NCBI GenBank assembly: GCA_037975125.1 | Contig: CM075862.1 | Location: 10,921,444-10,985,443, forward strand | Reading direction: 5' to 3' | Source: Latrodectus hesperus | Taxonomy: Eukaryota; Arthropoda; Arachnida; Araneae; Theridiidae | Length of the DNA: 64,000 bases | Notes under the pieces: model-generated | What the model saw: the letters and a program-made list of their open reading frames with translations, nothing else | The model's database searches: none | What the model was told of the DNA's origin: nothing | Program-made: the position numbers and the translations under genes | Shown: piece after piece, positions 1 through 14,100 of the stretch | Layout of the letters: each line of letters begins with the position of its first letter | How positions within the stretch are numbered: position 1 is the first letter of the stretch

Positions 1-229
1 CGTATACTTTTTATATTTTATGTAATAATGAAAAATTTTTTAAATTTATACAATATATATTGATAAATGAAGTACAATACAACATTAAAGAAAAAAAATA
101 AACTTTACTTAAAATAAATGGTTGAAAATATAAAAATATACAACAAACTAATAAATTAACTATCAAAGAAATATGCGTTTAAAAAAACTATTAACAGCAA
201 CCAAAATTAAGTATGTGGTACAACTAATA

Positions 230-3199
230 CTACTGCTCTTTTGATTTAGGCGAGACTTCTGGGTTTTCATTCACATTTTCATTAGACGAAAAGCTGCCAT
301 TAGCAGCCACAATGGAATCAGTATTTACTTCAGAAGTAGCAGTATGGAAATTTGTTTGCATAAGTAAATTCATTTTTTCTGAATTTGCTGATGTTACAGG
401 ATGTTCTCTTTTAGCAGCACCATGAAGAACGGCCCAGGAAGGTTTTGGCCCAGGTAGTGGTTTATGAGTGAGAGGTGCCCAAACACTACAGCATTTAGAA
501 GTATCCTCACGACTGGTGCTGGGTTGTTGAATATTATCTTCAGATACAGATGCATCACTTTTTTTAAGTCTTTGATGCTGTTTGTTAAGATCATCATTTT
601 CTGGCATTTCTGGTAAAGATGAAAATGTGGCAGATGAAGTTGATGGTTGATTTGAAAATTGATCCAAAAGGTAAGTTGAGGTGGGATGATCCAGAAAACT
701 CACAGGTCTGTTTTGTTCATTACCTTTCTCCATTTCTGACATGCGAAAACAACTGTTGTTAGCACCACTTTCCCATTTCTTCCGAGAAGATATGATCTTT
801 GATAACGTAGGAAGATCTGAAGATGGTAATACACTTGAAGATACTGACTGTTGATCATTTTGAGACCCTCCCAAACATTGATTTGCAAGTAATGATGACA
901 AAAGTAATGAATGGCGGCAACTATGACTGTTTTTCTGCTTTTCATTTTGCTTTTGTAAGTCCCCAACAGAATTTACTGTCCAGTTTCGGTAAGGATTTTG
1001 GTGCTGCAGTTCTAATAGACGAAGAAGGACAGATTCATCATCATCTGATGGCATTTCAAACAAATTATTTCTATCACTTGTTAAACCTAAACCTTTCTGT
1101 GCAGTAAAAGGTGTGCTTAAAGAATTCCATGAATGTAGTCGCTGACGACGAGGTGTTGATTTTGAACTAAATGGAAAAGCAAGATCATCTGGAATAGTTT
1201 CTTCATCAAGGTCATTTTCATCATTACTATTTTCTTCTAAAGTAGCATTAGTACTGTTACTGCGCATAGATTGATTCATTGTAACTTCTTCACTATTGCA
1301 TTCACTGACAATTTCATTATCAGAACTTGAAGAATCAGCTTCACAAGATGCATCATACGAATCTAGAAGGATGACATCTTTGTAAGTGCATTTATGTGCT
1401 GCAGCATGAGCACAAATACTTCTGTTTTGCCTTCGATAAGCTTGTTCAATTTGAGTGCAATCATATTCCCGAAGATTAGGAGTTTTAGCTCCTTTCATTT
1501 TCATTCTAGTACCAGAAGTACAAGTTTCACTTCGAGCAACATCTTCGCTGTCAATGCTTTTTTCCACACTTTTATGATCAGCATTTTCATTATCAATACT
1601 ATTTTCACTTTTTGAAGCATCAGATCCATTTGGCAAAGGTGTAATTAAGTAGTCATTGTTAGTAATTGAAGAAAATGTAGTTAATGGTTGTTGCAAAGGA
1701 GAAGAAATACTGAAAGTAGGTGATAAAGGAGATGCCACCATATTTGACATTAGAGGACAAACATTAATCCCACCTGCTATACTTGTAGTAGCAGAAGGTT
1801 GTTCAGGCATTATCATCTGTGCCTCTGCATCTGTTTTTGCCCCAAGAGTAGCTTGATTGCGTGACAACTCAATAGCTAATCTCTCTTTTAGGTCATTGAT
1901 CTGTGTAATGTATTGTGCTTGGGCAGTTTGTAGTTGATTAATACACCACATCTGATCACGACATTTTTGGAAAAATGTAGGCGATCTCACTTGAAAACCA
2001 AGAATCAATGTATCTCGCTCAGTGTTTAAATATCCTTCACTAGCAAGAAGATCAAGACGGAAAAATCTATTATAACCCCAACACTCTCCCACGTCAAAGT
2101 CAGAAGCAAACTCCCGCACAACAGTCTTAGAAGGGTCTCTAGAGCCTTGATGGATCATTTCTACTCTATATTCATATTTTGAAGTTTCCGGCAAACCAGC
2201 TGATAGTTCTAAAAACACAGAGAGATAATTACCTCGAACAACACCATTTCCATCAGGGTACACTTTGAGTCGCCAAGTTAAGCCACAGACATGTAAAGCT
2301 GGACTGTAAACTGGATCAGCTCTTTGTTGAAGAATGCTGAAATTATGCATGACAAAAGTGCTGCCGTCATAAGGAGGAACAATTTCACTAGGAAAATCAG
2401 CTGGAACTGCAGCAGTGACAAAGCTTGCCATTGGTTTGCTTTGAATTTCAGCCATATTTTGCAAAATCTCTCCGCTCAATTGGATAAGTTCATTTTTGCA
2501 ACAGGTATTCATTTGCTGTTCCACGGTTTTTAATACTGCTTCGAGTTGTTCAGTTTCCTGTGATAATGAATTCTTTTGAGCCATAAGAGTCAGTAATTTA
2601 CTTTTTAACTGTGCATCTAAACGAGATATCATATGTTCCACAGCATGACGAATTTCATGAACTCGCTCGTCTTTAGCAACTCTAACACTTTCTACACTTT
2701 TTTCAACTTCTTGGACCAGGCTAATGAGTTCGGATAATCGCCTTCGCAAACGCACAAATTCTTCTTTGATCTGAGAAACATGTTGTTCATAGATTTCATC
2801 TAATTGCTTGAAGACATGATCAGAATGAGTTCCACCCCACAATGCACACTGATGGCAAATGCACTGTTTACAATTCCTACAATACACTGTAAGTTTCTCT
2901 TTGTGCGTTTTGCACAGTTCTTTTTCGGCATTGTCACCTTTGACAGCTCCAACAAGTTGCAAAGTATCTAACTGCTGTGTTACTTCTTCAACCCAGCGAC
3001 AATTTACTAATTCATGCATGTGCAAAGATGCACGGCAGTGAGGACACTGAGATCGCTGCTCTGTTAACCATCTTCTGATGCAAGTATAACAACATAATTT
3101 TGAACAATGAGGGCATAAATGAGCGTCTTTCAACTTTTCCATGCATATAAAGCATCTAAACACTTCTGCCAAACTCTCGACACTATGTTCATCCATCAT
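230..3199 (-). CDS. TRIM37: TRIM37 E3 ubiquitin-protein ligase, single-exon, 989 aa
   Basis: The frame is a tripartite-motif ubiquitin ligase with a MATH domain, the TRIM37 architecture. In vertebrates TRIM37 monoubiquitinates histone H2A and limits centriole and PLK4 assemblies; these roles are inferred here from family membership. Visible domains are a RING finger at about residues 16-55 (C16, C19, C29, H31, C36, C40, C52, C55), a B-box zinc finger at about 96-128 and a coiled coil at about 135-255. A MATH/TRAF domain follows at about 282-415 and contains the blocks [15 protein letters not shown] and [14 protein letters not shown], which are near-identical to the vertebrate protein as I remember it. 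The C-terminal half is Ser/Asn/Glu-rich and low in complexity. Length matches the vertebrate protein (about 960 aa). The start at MMDEHSVES fits the conserved N-terminus, which begins MDEQSVES in human. No intron interrupts the frame, although the vertebrate gene has many exons. No stop or frameshift is seen, so the gene looks functional. Confidence 0.95.
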   Translation of the reverse strand: MMDEHSVESLAEVFRCFICMEKLKDAHLCPHCSKLCCYTCIRRWLTEQRSQCPHCRASLHMHELVNCRWVEEVTQQLDTLQLVGAVKGDNAEKELCKTHKEKLTVYCRNCKQCICHQCALWGGTHSDHVFKQLDEIYEQHVSQIKEEFVRLRRRLSELISLVQEVEKSVESVRVAKDERVHEIRHAVEHMISRLDAQLKSKLLTLMAQKNSLSQETEQLEAVLKTVEQQMNTCCKNELIQLSGEILQNMAEIQSKPMASFVTAAVPADFPSEIVPPYDGSTFVMHNFSILQQRADPVYSPALHVCGLTWRLKVYPDGNGVVRGNYLSVFLELSAGLPETSKYEYRVEMIHQGSRDPSKTVVREFASDFDVGECWGYNRFFRLDLLASEGYLNTERDTLILGFQVRSPTFFQKCRDQMWCINQLQTAQAQYITQINDLKERLAIELSRNQATLGAKTDAEAQMIMPEQPSATTSIAGGINVCPLMSNMVASPLSPTFSISSPLQQPLTTFSSITNNDYLITPLPNGSDASKSENSIDNENADHKSVEKSIDSEDVARSETCTSGTRMKMKGAKTPNLREYDCTQIEQAYRRQNRSICAHAAAHKCTYKDVILLDSYDASCEADSSSSDNEIVSECNSEEVTMNQSMRSNSTNATLEENSNDENDLDEETIPDDLAFPFSSKSTPRRQRLHSWNSLSTPFTAQKGLGLTSDRNNLFEMPSDDDESVLLRLLELQHQNPYRNWTVNSVGDLQKQNEKQKNSHSCRHSLLLSSLLANQCLGGSQNDQQSVSSSVLPSSDLPTLSKIISSRKKWESGANNSCFRMSEMEKGNEQNRPVSFLDHPTSTYLLDQFSNQPSTSSATFSSLPEMPENDDLNKQHQRLKKSDASVSEDNIQQPSTSREDTSKCCSVWAPLTHKPLPGPKPSWAVLHGAAKREHPVTSANSEKMNLLMQTNFHTATSEVNTDSIVAANGSFSSNENVNENPEVSPKSKEQ

Positions 3200-3440
3200 T
3201 GCAAATAATTTAGTTCATAAATTATTTCAGGAAATCTTTACTTTTAAATAATTCAATGAAAGAGAGTAGCCATCAAGTATAAAGACATTAAGCAATTTTG
3301 TTGCTTTGCTTAACTGGACTTTTGTGTTCCATTTTTCATAATCTTTTCCTCTAAATATTTGATTACGGTCATTATGAAAGAATCTGTAAGAGAAACGGAG
3401 CACAAAATCTAGCAATAACTAACACGCATGCGCAATTAAG
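3200..3440 (-). promoter_or_regulatory. Probable TRIM37 5' leader and promoter with an NRF-1-like site
   Basis: The 240 bases upstream of the TRIM37 start contain no other gene. At 3425-3434 there is CGCATGCGCA, close to the palindromic NRF-1 site (core GCATGCGC), which is typical of TATA-less housekeeping promoters. CpG-containing sequence is rare elsewhere in this AT-rich stretch, so the site stands out. The same region could serve a PAGR1 transcript on the opposite strand, but no upstream PAGR1 exon could be fixed. The promoter role is inference. Confidence 0.45.
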
Positions 3441-6400
3441 AGCAGAAAAAAGAGCAAAAACTAAATATAAACTTACAAAAATTAGATGTATACTCCTTCG
3501 CCAAATGATTTAGTAATAAATTTGTATTCATTACTTTTTTAATTCCAGGCAAGATTTTTTCTTTCTTTGAATAAAGCAAAAAATTCGATATCAAAATATT
3601 ACAAAAGGAGCATGAACTCTCTTTTTGTGCAAATAATTTGGTAAAATTAAAATTTTATAGTTGACAGCAGCATGTTACAGTTATCCATATTGGAAATCTA
3701 GTCAAGTATTGGTTATCGATATTTATAATTGAACTGTTATCGTTCTTGTAACTTTACCTAAAATTTGATTTTTAAATGTAATGTGAAAAGATTAAAATAT
3801 TAACAATGCAATACATTTGATCTTCTAATAAATGAATAATCTCTAGAATGATATAACAAACTTTTAAGGACTCCTTTCAGCATTCAGCTACAATATAAAC
3901 GAACTCCTGAAATTACCTAAAATGTTTGACGTGAAATATATAAAATGGACTATTTTAATTTAATGTTAAGATCTTTTTATGTGACAAAAGATTCATTGTA
4001 AAAGATTGACTAGTAGTTTAGTTTCTTTATATAATTTTTATTGTTTTTAATGGCATTAATTTTTAATTTATTTTTATAAATAATTGTTTAAATGGAGTTA
4101 GTTTATGTATTAAATTTTATGTGCTTAAGTTTCTGTTAATCTTAGGATATCCCACAGCCTTGATGACAAACTGAAAAAAGCACCAAGGCAAAATGAAATT
4201 TCAAAAATTGTTTGGTTTATCATATCTAGTGTATCGAAGTAGGGTTATCAAGATTGGCTCAAGCCACAATTGGTGAAAATTTACTGTACAGTCACCCACG
4301 GCGAAATTTTCAAATAGTCACCAAGGGTGACAAGGTACAGAATTTCCGATCAGGAAATATGGCGGGAGGAAAATGGCTGAAATAGTGACATATATTTCAT
4401 ACATTGTTAATATCTAACAATATGCTTAACTAAAAATTAACAAAAAACGCAGATTTATAGATTTCAAACATCAATGGTAAAATGATAAAGTTGATATGTT
4501 AAATTATCCATAAAATGTTTTGATTAAATTTTATTTTAATGAATTTTAATCGGTAAATATTCATGAGAAATTAATGACATAGGGTTACCAAAATACTAGT
4601 TTGCCAGGTTTCCAGTAAAAATGTTCGCTAAATTAGGCGCCAAAAAATAATTGCTCCAAGAGTAACCGTACAGTAAATCTGATCCCCACAATTATCACCA
4701 ACCAAAATCATTCACACACCAAGGGTGTGAGCTCTCCTATCATCCAACATTCATTTTTTGATAAGTTTTTAATGTGTGCACAAATTGTCATTTCCAAATG
4801 AATTCTGAAAGTTTTCTCAAACTCATGACTGCTGCATGAAAAAAAAGAGTGGTCTATACTTAAGGGTGCTCTTTGGTTTCTCTCCATTTTAACACCAAGT
4901 TGAGTGATGTAGAATATTGTACAATTTGTGTGATAGTGTTTACAGCATCAGTTTGTTTCTGCACAAAAACACGTTAATCTAAATGGCAAGAAAAAAACAT
5001 GTAATGCCAACAGAAAATCACAAATTTTATCCAAGGGGCACCCTAAAATATGTTTTTCCTGAAAAACAAAAAGCATGAACAAATTATCACATTTGGGTGA
5101 ATTTTGGGAATCTTGCCAAACAATTGTGGTAAATAAAAATTAAGCAAAAATATTTTTAAAATACAAGAACAAATGAATCCATAAGCCTTTAAAAGCACTC
5201 ATTGTTAATTTTTTCCAATTTTGATAATTATACTTTATAAATGAAATGTTTTGAACAGAATGATAGAAAATTTTATTATTATTTTTGAAATTATATGATC
5301 AATAATATAATTGGAATTAACTCTGGAATCATAACTAATCACTTTTCTAACAATATATATTATGATAAATAGGTTAAAATCCTATAAGCTGGTATAGGTT
5401 CAGAAATTTAAAATTTTCATGCCGAGCTCTGCACATTTATCTCTCCTACATAAATTATACCATCTCATGCAGTATATTGTTTTCAGAATCATAATTGTGC
5501 TAAAATATGAACTTTAAATGTTAATTTTGCACTATTTTAGATTTTAAAATATTTCATTATTACTTACTATACAAATATTACAAAACTAATTCAGAGAGAT
5601 TACATATTACTATATATAAACAAATATGAACTAAATATCATGCAGACTAGAATAGGAGATAAATGGGCAATAAAACTGCATCAATAATGTAAATAACGTA
5701 CATTTTTATAAAAACTCAGATTTTAATTGAAGGGGCTATGACACATCCACTTTAATAAAATATTAGTATAAATGCTATCTTACATGTATTACATTAAAAT
5801 AAAATTATTATTTAATTTAATATTTTATTGAAATAAATTATATTATAGTAGATTAAAATAAGAACTTATGACTGAGTGACAATATATCGTTATTAAAATT
5901 GCTTAACTTGGGCAATGCCTTATAGCATGTTTGATCAGCATCTCTAGCTGTAGACCTAGGTATAATATCGCTAAAATTTTATACTATAGTACATTTTTAT
6001 TGATTTTAAACTGAATTAATTGTGTCATAACATTTTGATGATAAAATTCCATTTTGGACCACTGCTTTATACAATTTCAATATTTGATCAGCGATTGAAA
6101 TTATAGTTTTTTAGAGCATAGATATCATGATTCTGAATTTTTCTTTTAATTTCCCAATAACAGTTTGGGTTCCTGTCAAAATGCTGGAAAATTAATATTA
6201 TTAAAAATGAAAAAAAAAAAAATTGAAATCATAAACTGTAAAAAAATGACACTTATTCATACTAGATTGATAACAAATATACATTTTTTTATGATACTTT
6301 ATTTCTATTTATTTAGCATTTGCTGAAATCCATGAAAATGGTATTCTATGTGCTGCGACTGTGCAGAGTTCAATTATTTTTCAACAAAATTAAATCAGTA

Positions 6401-8126
6401 ATATGAAAAATATTAGATTTTACAATATTTGGCTTTTAATTAATCAGTGCTATATTCTTTTAAAATGATATTCTATAAAAGATAGAAAGTCAATTATTGA
6501 GTAATAAAACTGAATCAGTGAAAAGAATAAAATTTGTTTGTACTATATTTGGTTTTTAATTGAGTTGTACATATATTTAAAAACATTGTATATAGAGCTT
6601 GAGGACAGCTATCAATAATTGAACAATAAAGGTAAATCAATAATGTGAATAATTATTTTTTATAAATATTTATGTTATTAATTTATTTCTCTATTCAATT
6701 ATTTCTTTAATTATCACATTAACATGGACAATACAAACTTCTATTTGATATCTAACTTAATTAGTTAGGTATTTAATAAAAAAAAATTTTTGCTTACCTT
6801 TGAACCAATTTATAAACATAAAGAGCTTAAACTTATCTAATCTTTTGTATCACTTTTACTGGAAATTAGTTTTTCTATGCTTCAGATTTTAAAAATGTAA
6901 TTTTAATGTAATAAACAGATGGAACATTCTCATTTTTAATAAACTTACTTTTAGCTGCATATTATTAGAAATTGTGAGGTCTGAAAGAGTTTCTAAACAA
7001 TAAAAAAAATATGGATAGAGCATAATAAGATGGCTGAATTACATATATTCATAATTTATTTAAGATAATAAACAATTAAAATATGAATTAAATTATTTTC
7101 CAATTAATAGTAGACCAGATAAAATTTTATAAAACCTTAGTAATTATCTACTTTACTAAACATTTTTAAAAAAGAATTTTTTATTTCTTGTGAACCGTAC
7201 AAAAAAGTTTTTTAATTCAATGAAAAATTTTCATTTTAGGTTTTATTTTGGTTTTAATATTTGCATTATTTAATCTGTTTTTAAAATTAATACCCATAAA
7301 ATAGTCATTATTTATAAAAATTTATTATTATTGTATTTTGATAAATACCTTTCATTGCAATTATTTATGGCTGTAAGGTAATGTTGCCAACATATTCCCT
7401 TTTATACATTACAACTTGGGAAATTGAAATGTTATTTAATTTTTCTTAGTATATAATTATTATAGAGCAAATTATTTGCATTTAATGTTTTATAAAAAAT
7501 ATTTACTAATTACTCTTGCATGCTATTTGTTGCAAATTAACTTTTTATCTTAGACCACTTTCCCATTATAATCTAACTTTAATTGCTTATAATTATGGAA
7601 CTAAAAAATCTAAATAAATCCCCAAATGTGTGAAATCATTTACAAAATAAATTTATATAACATATTTGAGTGCATGAATAGTTTATTTAAGTAATAAATT
7701 CAGTTGTAAAAAATTTTTCATTATTGTTATGAATATTGATGTATTTATAAAATAGTTTCACTACATATTACAGTTTGAAATCTGGCTTTCGATTTCATTA
7801 CCAAGATATTTGGGAAAATGATTGCAAAATCAGAATTAGAATTATTACAAATGTATAGAGTATTCACATAAAGATCATGACATAACATGATCTTTATGTG
7901 AATAACTATCTTAATAAATTACAAAAACACTGAATATTTTGCACAAATTTGACTTAATTTTAGAAATTTTTCTTTGAGGGTATTGTTTGCTCTGGTAACA
8001 TATTTGTTGCCTGAAGAATGTTAATGCAACGAACATGGAAATAAATCTTACATCAAATTTAAATGCAAATCAGTTTTTTAAATCATTTCCTTCATAATTT
8101 CTTAACTTTATTCAGGGGCAAATTAA
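3441..8126. other. Intergenic region or PAGR1 5' UTR intron, no coding exon seen
   Basis: This is AT-rich sequence between the two divergent genes with no convincing coding frame. A good acceptor (pyrimidine tract plus AG ending at 8115) lies 11 bases before the PAGR1 start codon, so part of the region may be an intron in the PAGR1 5' UTR. It also contains a near-perfect 44-bp palindrome at 7861-7904 and a weak inverted repeat around 4226-4735. Nothing else was recognised. Confidence 0.5.
7861..7904. repeat. Perfect inverted repeat, 19-bp arms, 6-nt loop
   Basis: The left arm at 7861-7879 (TATTCACATAAAGATCATG) is exactly complementary to the right arm at 7886-7904, with ACATAA between. It can form a stable hairpin or cruciform. 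It lies about 220 bp upstream of the PAGR1 start. No transposon ends or genes are recognisable next to it. Confidence 0.9.
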
Positions 8127-11100
8127 ATGGAGAGTACTGAATCAGCATCTGATGACTGGGTGATTAACTGTAGTGATGATGAATTGGCATCTTCTTGCAA
8201 TGATCTAACAAATTGGGAACCTGCTCCTGAAGAAATCATAGCAATGTATGAGGAAATAGAAGCTAAAGGGGTGTTAGAGTTCGAATGGCAGTGCCCAGGA
8301 CGACGTTCGCCAAGTGTTAACTCAAATAAATCTGATTTATTAGAAAAAGGGTCTGTATCTGATGAAGATAGCAATAAACAGTAAGTAAATCTAAGCAATA
8401 TATGTTTAAATTCTTTTGCCTATATTTTAATTTTCAAATTATATATTTTTTTAAAAAAAAATTAGTACCAATTAAATAATTATTTTTAATCCTGATACAA
8501 AAATGAAATATAATTTGAATAAAAAAGAAAAATATAATTAAGAACAAAAATAATCTTGACTTTTTCCCCTAAATTGTTGAATAGGAGTCACAGATATACC
8601 TTATGTTTAGAGTACATTCAGCTTTAAATTTGTTAATCTTGTTATAACATAATTAACACATTTAACGACACCTCTGTTATAGCATTAATTGACACTTTTA
8701 ATTACATCAATAAACAGTTGGTCTCAATAGATTCCTATAGAAAATTATGTTATTATCATCATACTCAAGATGATATTCTTTGTTTTATTTAATCAAAATG
8801 ATAAAAAAAATTTTATACCTTTGTGATGTCATCACGATCTGTGAGCAGACACACAATTTTCCTCATAACTGTGAACACATGTGCATCGACATTAGCCCAA
8901 AGACCATTTGTAATTTTTCTCTCCCTAGTCACTGACCTCAACTCTTACTCTAACTGTACTTGTGCTTGATGGCGATTAAGAACTTTGTCTGGCTACCGCA
9001 CTGCAGTTTCATATGACATCGCAAATTATTTTATATTAAAAATTTATTAGTTTTTTGATTAGCTAGAGTGTTTTTATTGAAATACTTCATGTTTGTGTAA
9101 TATCCATTATGGTAATAACCATATGTATGTTTAGTTTTGAATTTTTTATGAAAATAGATTAAAATATTTAAAAAGTAGATTAAAAGAAAAACATTCAATA
9201 CATTTTCTTCTAGAAATATTTTTTATCCCAGTAGTTTCTAGTGGAAATAAATTTTGTTCCATAACTTGTTATCATCATTTTCTTAGATTGCTTTTGCTTT
9301 GCATGTGTATTTACAAGTTATCAGAGGAAAAAAAAAAAAAAACTTTAGTACCTTTCTTTCTCAAAATTGAATTATATTAATCAAAGATCTTTTTCTTTTT
9401 AAATTTCAACCAAAATTTATATAGATGATATCATTAATGGTTTCAATATGATTTTTGTAAAAAAAAAATTGTTTAGCAGTAGTATTTAGCTATAAGAGGA
9501 AAACTTTAAACTTAAAAATGAAAAACATTATAGATTTGGGTTGTAAATTATTGAAAGCTTATATCACTTGGAAAATAAATTTAATAAATTCAACAGTTTA
9601 TACCACTCGGAAATGGATCATAAGAAGAATATCAGTACTTTTTGACAGAGCAAACATCAAAGAAGTTAACAAGATTTTTAAGAAACATCACTGAAATGAC
9701 AGCACATTGGACTGTTCTAATGAATGGCTGCTATTAATGGAAGAATTAGCAAGATCCTGAAACATTTAAAAACAGTTTTTCTATTTTAGTAATTTTATAC
9801 ATTATTTTAAAATGGGCAGTTAAATTGTATTTTCAAAAATATCCAAAGGGATTAAATGCATCAACTGAGGCATTCTTTAAGATTGACTAAAATTAGCTGG
9901 TCAAAACTCTGAGAAGGATATCCAGACTAAAAAATATATGCTAATAAAACGAGACTGTCTTTTTCTTTAACTCAACAGAAGTTTAAAATTCAGGGAATCA
10001 AATATATTGATGAAAAACTTTATAAATTGCTTCACAAAATGTCAATCTGAAAGTAATTCTTGACTATCGTTAGCAACAACAGTAAGACAAGATAGTTAAA
10101 AAATATTAAGAATCCTCCTGTTCTGTATCGGCAAACTCAGGTTTTATTAACTATGCATTAATATCCATCTTTGAAAAACATTAATGTAAACACACTCTAA
10201 CATCAGAAACAACTTGCAATAAAGCTAAATATGTAACATAAATAACATATTTTTATGAAATTCAAGTTTCTAATTAATTTCATTACAATTCATTGTAAAC
10301 ATAAATACAATGTATCACATAGTTTTACACAATACTTCTTCTTCTTAAATTTGGGTTTGTATGTCATTGGGCACCTCTGCTTTTATCAGCATTTTGTACC
10401 AATAACTCCAAACCCAATGTTTCCTAGTTCCAGTTGCTCGGGTCACCCACTTTATTAATAAAGTCTGATAACCCGTGAATGGAGTCATAGTGTAACTCTC
10501 TAGTATGGATGATGCCTAAAGAAGTTAATCTAGGGAGGGCAAGAGCCTTGCATTCGTAAATGATATGCTTGGCCGTATCCTCTTGCATATGACATTTCCT
10601 GCAGATAGGGTCTTGCTGAAACAGTCCCATTTTATGGAGGTGTTTTTTGAAATAGTAGTGCCCAGTTATGAAGCCTACGATTAAACGCATCTTCTGCCTA
10701 GAGCATCTTAGAATTTCTGAGACAATCCTCGCTGATGATCCACAGATCATACTTTTAGTGTGGGTCTGGCCTGGAGTGTTAAGCCAAGCTTCATACATCT
10801 TTCGTTTTTCCCATCTAAGAACATTGGTTTTTGCGGTTTTCAAATTGATCTTACAAAAAGGTTCTCCACCGATGGGAGCAAAAGACGATCCTTGTTTAGC
10901 AAGTTCATCAGCCCTTTCATTACCTTCGATACATTTGTGCACTGCACCCATACAAGGATCACCTTGTTTCATGTTGCCAGTTCTGTAAGAAGGTTTCTAC
11001 ATTCCAAAATCATTTTGGATTTGATTTCCAAAATGATTCCAAGAGCTTTTGCTCCTGCCAGGGGCTTTAGTCACTGACAGTCTGTTCCAGCCACTTAGAG

Positions 11101-14100
11101 CTCCCTAGATCTGCACAATTGACAATTGACCCATTCTCAAGTTTACAGGATAGGAAGGTGGGGGCAAAACCCACCACATTCCTTCCTATTTTCTCGGTTA
11201 ACAAGAGTTCCAGGTTGAAGTCCTGTTCCTTTGTTAACTGTTTTTCCAAATGACCCTCTATGACCATAGCCATCTTGATTGCCGTGAGAGCCGATATGTA
11301 GGTAAATCCCCCAGGTCCTTCTCTTTTGGCAGCCTTTCCGGCCTTGCCCTGGTTCGTCCGGTTGGCGGAACGCTTCTCGCCTTTGGTTGCCTTGGGTTTT
11401 TCAACCCAAGTACCCTCTGCGATTTTGCGTTCCTTCACCAGCTTCTTTTTCTGAGCACCAGAAAGACTCTTTTTAAGCTTGATTTTGGTCTGAGCATCAG
11501 TCATATTAGCAATAGCTTCCTGGCTATCACCAGAAGAAGATGGTTTGGAGGTCATTTCTACCTCCTGTGAAGGATTCATTGCTGCCCCTTTACTAGATTG
11601 CCTCTGGGTTCCCTTGTCTTTTTCAGCAAGGTCTACTTCAGAGGTTTCACCTGCAAATGCAGAAAGTTTTGTTATTTCTTTTGTCTTTTCAGCCATAAGA
11701 TAACAATTAATAAGCTCAGGTAATGTAACAGTCAACCCAGCATTGCCTAAGTTACTGGGCAAGGCAAAATACTCTAAAAGTTCGCCAGGCAACTAGAGGC
11801 TCCGTTAAGACACCATTACAGCGGTGCCAAATTACCCTAGGCTCGGGTCGCATAACATCAAGTTTTAGGGGAGCTGGTTCGTGGCCTGTGATTCATATTC
11901 AAGGCTATCCTGTCATTCCTACAGGACGTTCTGCGATCCACCACCTGCCGACACGCCTGGTAGCTGCTCAGGTCCCAGGTACACAATACTTAATAAATTG
12001 CCTAAATTATTACATGCAACAGCAATTTTAATTGAATAACACATAAAGTAAAAGTACTTACCTATTCATCATTCATAGAATAATTTTATGAAACAAAAAT
12101 TCAATTTATCTCTATCCTTATTTTTCACACTTATACTTACGATTTTTTGATTTCACACACTTCAAAAACAAGTTACAAATTCAAACACTTAAATTTCAAT
12201 CATATAAGAAAAACTTCAAGGGTTACTTACTCTCCAAATTCCACATATAATCACATCAAGTTACATCTTAAAATTGTAGGAATTCATTATGGCACAGTAA
12301 TCTACATGTGTGGCACATTTGGCACCCATACTGACTCATAGGATTTAACAATCTCTGCTACTATGAAAATATTTAACTTTAAAGTCAACTTGAAATAATT
12401 GAAGTCAACTAAATTCTTAATATAATGCAGGGTTTTATTTATATTTTCTAGTTTGTGGAGCTGCTGATTTGAAATTTCAGTGATTATTACTGTAAAATGT
12501 ATATATTTTATCATTTCATTTGTGTTTACAAATATATATCCAGTAATCCCCCTATAATATAGTACTCTTATAATGCATTTTCATGTCCCTCATATAACTT
12601 GTTGATTCTCCATGTTATACTTCTGTACGGCAAAATTTATCTACAGCTAACAATCAATTTCGTGTACTGTTGTACTTTATGTCAATTATGTTTTTATAAA
12701 ATTAAATTATATTATTGATAATTGAAAATTCTGATAAAAAACGATGTTGGTGGAATGCTGTTTCAGATAGCTCCTACAGCGAATAAACATGTAATAAAAC
12801 TGTTTTTAGAATTATATTTGGTTTGATTGAAATTAACTGGTTTTTAGTTACATTTGTGTAAGTTTTTTTTAAAATGATCTTCATTTGATATTAATAAAAT
12901 ATTCACATCTCGTTCATAACATAGTTATTCAATAATATTTGATTTAAAACCCTTTTAATACAAAAAGTTAAACATGAATCATTTGCACATAATATGTTAT
13001 ACAAGGTCATATGAGCGCATATTATGAGAATGCTCATTCAACATGTTTTCCTATAACGCGAAACTAATATACAGTGTTATGGGGATTACTGTAGATCTCC
13101 ATATCTCTTGTTCATCACAAAGTAAATTAAATCACAGCTTAAACTTTTTACTTGTAATGATATTTTATACAGATTTTATTGGTATTTAAAACCTTTTTTA
13201 TGTTAATTTTGCATTTTGATTGCAGATATGTTATAATATTACAAGTTTACTGTATAAAACTTGCATTTAAGATCTTTTACTGTGCTCAATTTATCAGAAA
13301 AATCTGTGGAAAAATTTTTTAAACTATAAACAATTTAAGAAAATTAATTATATTTGTTAATGTAAATATTTTAATTTAGAAATGAGCCAAATGAATTTGA
13401 TTTTGATGATGAATTTGGAGCTGAACACCCGTCACCCAAAATCTCTCCTCGAAAGAGAAATACACATGGTAAATATAAACAAAATTTTTATTCATATCAG
13501 AATAATTTTTATTTGTACTGATTTATTTATATTAAAATTAAATGCTGTATTTTTGTTTAGAATATTATTTACAATATTATATCACAAATTTCATTTATAT
13601 AAAGCTTCAATTATTAAACATATCAGTAATGAAATAAACAGTCTTTTATTATACCAAATTTAAAAACTAGTATAAATTAATTATGTAATTATTTTGCTGT
13701 TATTGTATTATTTTAAAATCATATTTGTTTCCAAGCATACTGCAACTGCATTAGGCAATTTAATATTACACATTCTTTGTTCTTAATTTAAATAAATTAT
13801 CCTTTTCTATATTAATAAAATAATATGGCTTAATTTTTTGTTAAATAAATTATGTTATTTATTAAATATGAATTAAATATATAATCAAGTAGAGAAATGC
13901 AGCACAATATAATTTTCAATGGTTGAATTCCTCATTATGATAGTGAGGTACTAGTATACTTGGTGAGCACTATCAAAAAATAAGCTAATTAAGCTTTAGT
14001 GAGGAGGATAAATCTGTCAAAAGACAAGCAAGCAACATGTGTTCATGGATGCTGTAGTAAATTCAATCATTATGTTCATGTATTTTCTAATGATTTCAAC

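Noticed and set aside
1..229. TRIM37 polyadenylation site
   Set aside because: No AATAAA is visible on the minus strand before the window edge; the weaker TATAAA is too common here to call.
8123..8398. 91-codon minus-strand frame over PAGR1 exon 1
   Set aside because: It is the antisense shadow of a well-supported exon with family-specific residues on the plus strand.
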